NCBI GenBank assembly: GCA_965277745.1
Contig: OZ255837.1
Coordinates: 1,984,001-2,048,000 of the forward strand
DNA: 64,000 nt
Direction of reading: 5' to 3'
Source: G965277745 sp965277745
GTDB taxonomy: Bacteria > Pseudomonadota > Gammaproteobacteria > Cardiobacteriales > Cardiobacteriaceae
Below are positions 1 through 9,000 of the stretch, piece by piece. The notes beneath the pieces were generated by a model that was not told where the DNA came from, did no database searches, and was given only the letters and a program-made list of their open reading frames with translations. Each line of letters opens with the position of its first letter. Position 1 is the first letter of the stretch. Made by a program: the position numbers and the translations under genes.

Positions 1-1
1 G

Positions 2-178
2 CGCCTGACGGCGCGGAAAGTGGCGGCGATCCTGCGCGGCGCCAAAGCAGGCGATCTGGCGGTCTCGGCTGTCGAGAAGACGCGGATTGTCCTCAATCCG
101 GCCGCTGCCGCCCGACAGGGGGTGCCGCTTGAGGTAAAAATTCGCGCCAGGGCCTCGCAAATTCTTGCCGAAAAATAA
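2..178 (+). CDS. ABC transporter substrate-binding protein, C-terminal end (partial)
   Basis: The window opens inside a reading frame that runs to a TAA at 176-178. Its last 58 residues parallel the C-terminus of the next gene: AAILRGAKAGDLAV here against AAILGGTNAGDIPV there, then a leucine-asparagine-proline stretch and a VPL/VVL segment. It is therefore the end of a paralogous periplasmic binding protein of the PF04392 type, lying 19 bp upstream of the next gene and probably in the same operon. The start lies outside the window, so signal peptide and size are unknown. Confidence 0.75.
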   Translation, partial: RLTARKVAAILRGAKAGDLAVSAVEKTRIVLNPAAAARQGVPLEVKIRARASQILAEK

Positions 179-197
179 TCCTTTTCCAGGAGAGCCA

Positions 198-1184
198 ATG
201 AAACCTTCGCTGAAAGTGTCCATCGCCGCCTTACTGGCCGCATTATTTTTCCCTGTTTATGCCGCCGAAGCGCCGCTTGTCGCGATCACTCAGATCGTCG
301 CACATCCAGCGCTCGACGCCGCTTATCGTGGTATTGTCGATGAGCTAGCCGAACAGGGATTTGACGATGGCGGGGAAATCACCATCAAGCACGAAATCGC
401 CCAGGGAGACGCCTCAATCGCCGCGCAGATCGCGAAAAAATTCGCCGGCGATCAGCCGGCCGTAATGGTCGGCATTTCCACGCCGTCGGCACAGACGCTC
501 GCCGCCGCGGCACACGGACGCTTTCCGCTTGTTTTCACAGCGGTTACCGATCCTGTCTCGGCGAGACTGGTCGACAATCCCGAACGTCCGGGGAAAAATG
601 TCACCGGCGTCAGCGATGCGGTACCGCTCGCGAAAAACGTCGAAATGATGCGCGTCATTCTCCCCGAGGCAAAAAAAATCGGCACGGTATACAATCCCGG
701 CGAAGCCAATTCCCTCGCGGCGAACGAGGCGCTCGAAAAAGCCCTGAAAGCGAGAGGTATGACCCTATTCAAGGTACCGGCGACCAAATCCGGGGAAGTC
801 CTCGATGCGGCGCGTTCCCTGGTCGGCAGGGTAGACGCTTTCTATATCACCACCGACAATACCGCAGCCAGCGCCTTTTCCTCGATTATCCAGACCGCCG
901 AAGCGAGTAAAATACCACTTTTCACCGCCGATACTTCTTCCGTGGCACAGGGGGCGATCGCGGCGCTCGGGTTCAGTTACGATGACATCGGTCGCGCGAC
1001 GGGCGCGCAGATCGCCGCGATTCTCGGCGGCACCAATGCCGGCGACATTCCGGTCAAATGGCTGGACAACCCTCAGCTTTATCTCAATCCCGAAGCGGCA
1101 AAACGCATGGGCGTTGTCCTTCCCCAGGCGGTGCTTGATCGTGCCGCCCACATCGTCACGGCAAACGAGCGCAACACGCCGTAA
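198..1184 (+). CDS. ABC transporter substrate-binding protein (PF04392 / TrpX-like)
   Basis: This 328-residue periplasmic binding protein should deliver a small ligand to the permease/ATPase pair that follows. Relatives of this family (ABC_sub_bind) include TrpX-type tryptophan/tyrosine binders; the ligand cannot be read from sequence. The start at 198 is preferred over an in-frame ATG at 165, because 198 follows an AGGAGAG ribosome site and begins a clean Sec signal (MKPSLK, hydrophobic core, cleavage after VYA). The family pattern is visible in the early lobe with ITQIVAHPALD, the central VGISTPSAQ segment and the C-terminal LYLNPEAAKRMGV. It is a second copy after the partial gene at the window edge, so the operon carries tandem binding proteins. 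Confidence 0.85.
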   Translation: MKPSLKVSIAALLAALFFPVYAAEAPLVAITQIVAHPALDAAYRGIVDELAEQGFDDGGEITIKHEIAQGDASIAAQIAKKFAGDQPAVMVGISTPSAQTLAAAAHGRFPLVFTAVTDPVSARLVDNPERPGKNVTGVSDAVPLAKNVEMMRVILPEAKKIGTVYNPGEANSLAANEALEKALKARGMTLFKVPATKSGEVLDAARSLVGRVDAFYITTDNTAASAFSSIIQTAEASKIPLFTADTSSVAQGAIAALGFSYDDIGRATGAQIAAILGGTNAGDIPVKWLDNPQLYLNPEAAKRMGVVLPQAVLDRAAHIVTANERNTP

Positions 1185-1218
1185 GCTGGCAAATCACCTG
1201 ATCAATGACGATTGAACC

Positions 1219-2121
1219 ATGCTGAGTGCGACCGCGTTCTGGGGCGCGATCGAAACGGGCTGTATTTACAGTCTCGTCGCCTTTTCCATTTATCTTTCCT
1301 TCCGCGTGCTTGATTTTCCCGATCTCACTGTCGAGGGTAGTTTTCCCCTCGGGGCAGCGGTGAGCGCTGCGGCAATTCTCGCCGGCTGGAACCCGTACCT
1401 TGGGACTTTCGTCGCCGCCCTTTGCGGAATGTTCGCCGGCGCGGTGACGGGGTTTCTCAACGTGCGCTTGCGGATTCTTCATCTGCTCGCCTCGATTCTC
1501 GTCATGTACGGTTTGTATTCGATCAACCTGCGCATCATGGGACGACCGAACCTGCCGCTGCTCGGAGAGGATACGGTGCTCACGCCGTTTTATGCTTTGC
1601 CGCTTGACATCGAACTGGTGCCGGTGCTTCTGTTCGCCGTCGTCATGGTGATCGTAACCGGCTTGCTGTGGTGGTTCCTGAACTCGGAAATCGGTCTTGC
1701 CATGCGTGCTACCGGAGCCAATCCGGGGATGGTGCGCGCCCAAGGGGTGGCGACCGGTTGGATGATCGTCCTCGGCATTGCCGTCGCCAACGGTCTTGTC
1801 GCGCTCGCCGGTGGACTGTTCGCACAAAGTCGTGGCTCGGCGGATGTGACCCTTGGCAGCGGTGTACTGGTTATCGGACTCGCCTCACTGATCGGCGGAG
1901 AGGCGATCCTCGCGCCAAAGAATGTGTTCCTGGCGCTGCTCGCCTGTATGGTCGGCTCAATCATGTTTCGCCTGATCATCGCCTTGGCGCTTAACGGAGA
2001 CAGTCTCGGATTGCAGCCGGGCGACATCAATCTCATTACCACGGTACTCATGCTTGGCGCGATCAAGCTTGGCGATATCCGCGCCTTTGTGGCCAAAACG
2101 TTTGTAGGTAAACCCTCGTGA
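1219..2121 (+). CDS. ABC transporter permease (TrpY-like, BPD_transp_2 family)
   Basis: A 300-residue integral membrane protein with about eight to ten hydrophobic segments throughout, matching the branched-chain/simple-sugar permease family PF02653 that partners PF04392 binding proteins. It forms the transmembrane channel of the importer. Family-like features are the early GCIYSLVAFSIYLSFRVLDFPDLTVEGSF region and the conserved RATGANPGMVRAQGV loop, which is the likely ATPase contact. It starts 34 bp after the binding-protein gene and overlaps the ATPase gene by 4 bp (GTGA), so translational coupling is likely. Confidence 0.87.
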   Translation: MLSATAFWGAIETGCIYSLVAFSIYLSFRVLDFPDLTVEGSFPLGAAVSAAAILAGWNPYLGTFVAALCGMFAGAVTGFLNVRLRILHLLASILVMYGLYSINLRIMGRPNLPLLGEDTVLTPFYALPLDIELVPVLLFAVVMVIVTGLLWWFLNSEIGLAMRATGANPGMVRAQGVATGWMIVLGIAVANGLVALAGGLFAQSRGSADVTLGSGVLVIGLASLIGGEAILAPKNVFLALLACMVGSIMFRLIIALALNGDSLGLQPGDINLITTVLMLGAIKLGDIRAFVAKTFVGKPS

Positions 2122-2912
2122 TCGAATTGCAACAGATTCGTAAAAGCTTTCATCGCGGCACGCCGCTCGAAAATCCGGTATTGCGGGGCCTTTCCCTCTC
2201 TATTTCTCAAGGGGAATTCGTTACCGTCATCGGCTCCAATGGGGCGGGAAAATCGACCTTGCTCAACGCACTTTCAGGAGAAGTAGCGATCGATAGCGGA
2301 AAAATCGTCATCAATCATCGTGATATCACCAAGATACCGGCGCATCGACGCAGCCGTGAAGTCGCGCGAGTGTTTCAGGATCCGCTCGCCGGTACCTGCG
2401 CGCCGCTCAGTGTCGAGGAAAATCTCGCGCTAGCTATGAAACGCGGAGGACGCCGTGGGATTGGACAGGCGGTGCATGGTCGCGATCAACAGTACTTTCG
2501 GGTGGTGCTGTCGCAATTACATCTCGGCCTGGAAAATCGTCTCAAAGACCGCGTGGGGATGCTCTCCGGTGGACAGCGGCAGGCGCTCAGTCTGCTGATG
2601 GCGAGTTTGCAACCGTCGAGCGTGCTTTTGCTCGACGAACACACCGCGGCCCTTGATCCGAGAACCGCCACTTTCGTCATTGAACTCACGCGCGAGCTTG
2701 TCGCGAAAAAATCCCTGACCACGATCATGGTCACGCACAGCATGCGTCAGGCGCTTGATATTGGTTCGCGTACGGTGATGCTACATCGCGGAAATGTGGT
2801 TTTCGATATCACCGGCGAGGCGCGTCAATCACTGGATGTGTCCGATCTTTTGGACCTGTTTGAAAAACAATGCGCAGAGAGGCTTTTCGACGACGCCCTG
2901 TTGCTGGAATAA
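2118..2912 (+). CDS. ABC transporter ATP-binding protein (TrpZ-like)
   Basis: A 264-residue ATPase powering the upstream importer. Visible motifs are Walker A GSNGAGKST (about residue 40), the signature LSGGQRQ (about residue 150), Walker B VLLLDEH followed by TAALDP, and the switch histidine in MVTHSM. Walker B ends in DEH where most family members have DEP, a modest variation. GTG is the start because it overlaps the permease stop (GTGA), and no better start lies close by. It is the last gene of the operon; the next gene is convergent. Confidence 0.88.
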   Translation: MIELQQIRKSFHRGTPLENPVLRGLSLSISQGEFVTVIGSNGAGKSTLLNALSGEVAIDSGKIVINHRDITKIPAHRRSREVARVFQDPLAGTCAPLSVEENLALAMKRGGRRGIGQAVHGRDQQYFRVVLSQLHLGLENRLKDRVGMLSGGQRQALSLLMASLQPSSVLLLDEHTAALDPRTATFVIELTRELVAKKSLTTIMVTHSMRQALDIGSRTVMLHRGNVVFDITGEARQSLDVSDLLDLFEKQCAERLFDDALLLE

Positions 2913-3055
2913 GGAAATCCTTTTTCTCTTCGTCGCTCTTGCCGGGACGCTTTGGCCGCTATATTCTTCGCCGTCACGGGCGCATCAGGGTGTTTCGGCG
3001 CTTCGCTCGCGGCCGCTTCGGTATCAGTTTTCTTATCCGTAACGCATCGATTCAT

Positions 3056-3089
3056 CACCCTTTGGCGGGCGCTGCCCGTCTCAAGGGTG
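3056..3089. terminator. Possible hairpin between convergent genes
   Basis: An inverted repeat, CACCCTT...GCGGGC-GCT-GCCCG...AAGGGTG, lies 10 bp beyond the stop of the minus-strand adhesin gene and about 145 bp past the ABC operon. It forms a stable GC-rich stem with a three-base loop. No clear T-run follows on either strand, so intrinsic termination is uncertain. Confidence 0.3.
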
Positions 3090-3099
3090 AATGGCTGTC

Positions 3100-6000
3100 T
3101 TAGAATTTGTACCCGATGCCGAGCGCGACACTCGCATCCTCGTGATTGAAGTTGGCTGTGCCCTTGACGATCCATCTCCCGTTGGGACTGACCGTCGAGG
3201 CGCCGATCGAAAGCGCCTGCTCGCCGCGATAGTTGGAGGTCGCTGCGGAAATCACCGACTCCCTCGCCAGATAGGCCTGCGGCAAGGCCGCGCTCGCGAG
3301 CGCCGAGGCAATACCGGCGCGGACGCGTACGTCCAGACTGTTCAGGCGGTCATTAAGGCGGCCTTCCGTGGCATGAAGTTGCCCCAGATTGACTGCGTCG
3401 GTGTTGGTTCTGCCTGCCCCGACATTGTGAATGGTCACCGCCTGTTCGCTCGTTTTCCCCACCAGGGTGACATCGTTGCTCTTCTTGTTTCCGTTTGGCA
3501 GGGTCGGGGCTTCTTTGTCGGAGTACTGGACAATCCCGGCGGAGCCATTGGCAATTCCCTGGGCTACTCCATGGGAAATAAGGTGATCGATTTCCTGTTT
3601 GTTGGCCGCGACATTCTGGTTGGTGGCAAAGAGTTGCCCGCCGGTGATGGCGTCGGTCGATGTTTCCGACAGTTCACCGGCCTTGATGTGGCGGATCTTT
3701 TTGCCACCGCCATCGATGCCGTTTTTCTTCATGCTTGGACCGTCTTCAATGGTCAAGCCGCTTGTGTTGATCACGCTAGCGCCGACCGTGACGCTCTGGG
3801 TGGCAGTCAAAGTGTCGACCTTCGGATTTGGTTTGAGCGCAAGGTTGACCTCAGCGTCATTGTCTTTGCCCTTTATTTTTACAATGAGATTTTCGTTGCC
3901 GTTAAAATGGATTTGGCCCTGATTCCCGATCTTGATTTTTTGAGAATTTTGTTTTCCGTTCTCGTCGCTTACGATGTTCCAGCCGACAAATTTGTCGATA
4001 GTATTTTGTTGTGTCTTTATTTGTTTGCTTATTTGCCTAACGTCTTCCGAAACGTTGAACAACTGTGCGCCGTTGACGGCGTCGGTCGATGTTGCGGATA
4101 TTGCGCCATCGCCCAGTCCGCTTATCTTCAGACCGTTGACATCGATACCGCCTGTGGTGATGCTCGGACCATCTTTGATCAACAGTCCGCTGTCGTTCAA
4201 AGTAACCTTATCCTTGCCCAGGCGCAGGCCCTGTTTATCGATGACCGTGTCGCCGAAGGTGGCGCTGTCGAAAGCGACCTTGTCTTTTGTCGCCACGGTA
4301 TAGATGCTTTGTCCGTCCTTGCCGGTTGTGCTATCGACGAGAATGTTTTTCCCGCTTTTGACTTCGCTTTTCGCGCCTTTGGTCTTGGCGAGGGTTTCGA
4401 TCTGGTTGCGGTTTTCTGCAACATCCTGGGTATTTTGGACGATGTTGCCGCGGTTTTGCTCGACGTCTTCCGAAACGTTGAACAACTGCGCGCCGTTGAC
4501 GGCGTCGGTCGATGTTGCGGATATTGCGCCATCGCCCAGTCCGCTTATCTTCAGACCGTTGACATCGATACCGCCTGTGGTGATGCTCGGACCATCTTTG
4601 ATCAACAGTCCGCTGTCGTTCAAAGTAACCTTATCCTTGCCCAGGCGCAGGCCCTGTTTATCGATGACCGTGTCGCCGAAGGTGGCGCTGTCGAAAGCGA
4701 CCTTGTCTTTTGTCGCCACGGTATAGATGCTTTGTCCGTCCTTGCCGGTTGTGCTATCGACGAGAATGTTTTTCCCGCTTTTGACTTCGCTTTTCGCGCC
4801 TTTGGTCTTGGCGAGGGTTTCGATCTGGTTGCGGTTTTCTGCAACATCCTGGGTATTTTGGACGATGTTGCCGCGGTTTTGCTCGACGTCTTCCGAAACG
4901 TTGAACAACTGCGCGCCGTTGACGGCGTCGGTCGATGTTGCGGATATTGCGCCATCGCCCAGTCCGCTTATCTTCAGACCGTTGACATCGATACCGCCTG
5001 TGGTGATGCTCGGACCATCTTTGATCAACAGTCCGCTGTCGTTCAAAGTAACCTTATCCTTGCCCAGGCGCAGGCCCTGTTTATCGATGACCGTGTCGCC
5101 GAAGGTGGCGCTGTCGAAAGCGACCTTGTCTTTTGTCGCCACGGTATAGATGCTTTGTCCGTCCTTGCCGGTTGTGCTATCGACGAGAATGTTTTTCCCG
5201 CTTTTGACTTCGCTTTTCGCGCCTTTGGTCTTGGCGAGGGTTTCGATCTGGTTGCGGTTTTCTGCAACATCCTGGGTATTTTGGACGATGTTGCCGCGAT
5301 TGTGGTCGATGGCCGCGTCGATGGTGTTTTGACCGGTGTTGCCGATATCGCTCATGGTGAGGGCGCCGTCGCTGCCTATCTTCGCGGTGCCGCCTAAAAT
5401 GGCGACGGTGTTTTGGGTCGTTTTGGTGTTTCGTTCAATGTTGCCGCGGTTTTGCTCGACGTCTTCCGAAACGTTGAACAACTGTGCGCCGTTGATGGCG
5501 TCGGTCGATGTTGCGGATATTGCGCCATCGCCCAGTCCGCTTATCTTCAGACCGTTGACATCGATACCGCCTGTGGTGATGCTCGGACCATCTTTGATCA
5601 ACAGTCCGCTGTCGTTCAAAGTAACCTTATCCTTGCCCAGGCGCAGGCCCTGTTTATCGATGACCGTGTCGCCGAAGGTGGCGCTGTCGAAAGCGACCTT
5701 GTCTTTTGTCGCCACGGTATAGATGCTTTGTCCGTCCTTGCCGGTTGTGCTATCGACGAGAATGTTTTTCCCGCTTTTGACTTCGCTTTTCGCGCCTTTG
5801 GTCTTGGCGAGGGTTTCGATCTGGTTGCGGTTTTCTGCAACATCCTGGGTATTTTGGACGATGTTGCCGCGATTGTGGTCGATGGCCGCGTCGATGGTGT
5901 TTTGACCGGTGTTGCCGATATCGCTCATGGTGAGGGCGCCGTCGCTGCCTATCTTCGCGGTGCCGCCTAAAATGGCGACGGTGTTTTGGGTCGTTTTGGT

Positions 6001-9000
6001 GTTTCGTTCAATGTTGCCGCGGTTTTGCTCGACGTCTTCCGAAACGTTGAACAACTGTGCGCCGTTGATGGCGTCGGTCGATGTTGCGGATATTGCGCCA
6101 TCGCCCAGTCCGCTTATCTTCAGACCGTTGACATCGATACCGCCTGTGGTGATGCTCGGACCATCTTTGATCAACAGTCCGCTGTCGTTCAAAGTAACCT
6201 TATCCTTGCCCAGGCGCAGGCCCTGTTTATCGATGACCGTGTCGCCGAAGGTGGCGCTGTCGAAAGCGACCTTGTCTTTTGTCGCCACGGTATAGATGCT
6301 TTGTCCGTCCTTGCCGGTTGTGCTATCGACGAGAATGTTTTTCCCGCTTTTGACTTCGCTTTTCGCGCCTTTGGTCTTGGCGAGGGTTTCGATCTGGTTG
6401 CGGTTTTCTGCAACATCCTGGGTATTTTGGACGATGTTGCCGCGGTTTTGCTCGACGTCTTCCGAAACGTTGAACAACTGCGCGCCGTTGACGGCGTCGG
6501 TCGATGTTGCGGATATTGCGCCATCGCCCAGTCCGCTTATCTTCAGACCGTTGACATCGATACCGCCTGTGGTGATGCTCGGACCATCTTTGATCAACAG
6601 TCCGCTGTCGTTCAAAGTAACCTTATCCTTGCCCAGGCGCAGGCCCTGTTTATCGATGACCGTGTCGCCGAAGGTGGCGCTGTCGAAAGCGACCTTGTCT
6701 TTTGTCGCCACGGTATAGATGCTTTGTCCGTCCTTGCCGGTTGTGCTATCGACGAGAATGTTTTTCCCGCTTTTGACTTCGCTTTTCGCGCCTTTGGTCT
6801 TGGCGAGGGTTTCGATCTGGTTGCGGTTTTCTGCAACATCCTGGGTATTTTGGACGATGTTGCCGCGGTTTTGCTCGACGTCTTCCGAAACGTTGAACAA
6901 CTGCGCGCCGTTGACGGCGTCGGTCGATGTTGCGGATATTGCGCCATCGCCCAGTCCGCTTATCTTCAGACCGTTGACATCGATACCGCCTGTGGTGATG
7001 CTCGGACCATCTTTGATCAACAGTCCGCTGTCGTTCAAAGTAACCTTATCCTTGCCCAGGCGCAGGCCCTGTTTATCGATGACCGTGTCGCCGAAGGTGG
7101 CGCTGTCGAAAGCGACCTTGTCTTTTGTCGCCACGGTATAGATGCTTTGTCCGTCCTTGCCGGTTGTGCTATCGACGAGAATGTTTTTCCCGCTTTTGAC
7201 TTCGCTTTTCGCGCCTTTGGTCTTGGCGAGGGTTTCGATCTGGTTGCGGTTTTCTGCAACATCCTGGGTATTTTGGACGATGTTGCCGCGATTGTGGTCG
7301 ATGGCCGCGTCGATGGTGTTTTGACCGGTGTTGCCGATATCGCTCATGGTGAGGGCGCCGTCGCTGCCTATCTTCGCGGTGCCGCCTAAAATGGCGACGG
7401 TGTTTTGGGTCGTTTTGGTGTTTCGTTCAATGTTGCCGCGGTTTTGCTCGACGTCTTCCGAAACGTTGAACAACTGTGCGCCGTTGACGGCGTCGGTCGA
7501 TGTTGCGGATATTGCGCCATCGCCCAGTCCGCTTATCTTCAGACCGTTGACATCGATACCGCCTGTGGTGATGCTCGGACCATCTTTGATCAACAGTCCG
7601 CTGTCGTTCAAAGTAACCTTATCCTTGCCCAGGCGCAGGCCCTGTTTATCGATGACCGTGTCGCCGAAGGTGGCGCTGTCGAAAGCGACCTTGTCTTTTG
7701 TCGCCACGGTATAGATGCTTTGTCCGTCCTTGCCGGTTGTGCTATCGACGAGAATGTTTTTCCCGCTTTTGACTTCGCTTTTCGCGCCTTTGGTCTTGGC
7801 GAGGGTTTCGATCTGGTTGCGGTTTTCTGCAACATCCTGGGTATTTTGGACGATGTTGCCGCGGTTTTGCTCGACGTCTTCCGAAACGTTGAACAACTGC
7901 GCGCCGTTGACGGCGTCGGTCGATGTTGCGGATATTGCGCCATCGCCCAGTCCGCTTATCTTCAGACCGTTGACATCGATACCGCCTGTGGTGATGCTCG
8001 GACCATCTTTGATCAACAGTCCGCTGTCGTTCAAAGTAACCTTATCCTTGCCCAGGCGCAGGCCCTGTTTATCGATGACCGTGTCGCCGAAGGTGGCGCT
8101 GTCGAAAGCGACCTTGTCTTTTGTCGCCACGGTATAGATGCTTTGTCCGTCCTTGCCGGTTGTGCTATCGACGAGAATGTTTTTCCCGCTTTTGACTTCG
8201 CTTTTCGCGCCTTTGGTCTTGGCGAGGGTTTCGATCTGGTTGCGGTTTTCTGCAACATCCTGGGTATTTTGGACGATGTTGCCGCGATTGTGGTCGATGG
8301 CCGCGTCGATGGTGTTTTGACCGGTGTTGCCGATATCGCTCATGGTGAGGGCGCCGTCGCTGCCTATCTTCGCGGTGCCGCCTAAAATGGCGACGGTGTT
8401 TTGGGTCGTTTTGGTGTTTCGTTCAATGTTGCCGCGGTTTTGCTCGACGTCTTCCGAAACGTTGAACAACTGTGCGCCGTTGACGGCGTCGGTCGATGTT
8501 GCGGATATTGCGCCATCGCCCAGTCCGCTTATCTTCAGACCGTTGACATCGATACCGCCTGTGGTGATGCTCGGACCATCTTTGATCAACAGTCCGCTGT
8601 CGTTCAAAGTAACCTTATCCTTGCCCAGGCGCAGGCCCTGTTTATCGATGACCGTGTCGCCGAAGGTGGCGCTGTCGAAAGCGACCTTGTCTTTTGTCGC
8701 CACGGTATAGATGCTTTGTCCGTCCTTGCCGGTTGTGCTATCGACGAGAATGTTTTTCCCGCTTTTGACTTCGCTTTTCGCGCCTTTGGTCTTGGCGAGG
8801 GTTTCGATCTGGTTGCGGTTTTCTGCAACATCCTGGGTATTTTGGACGATGTTGCCGCGATTGTGGTCGATGGCCGCGTCGATGGTGTTTTGACCGGTGT
8901 TGCCGATATCGCTCATGGTGAGGGCGCCGTCGCTGCCTATCTTCGCGGTGCCGCCTAAAATGGCGACGGTGTTTTGGGTCGTTTTGGTGTTTCGTTCAAT

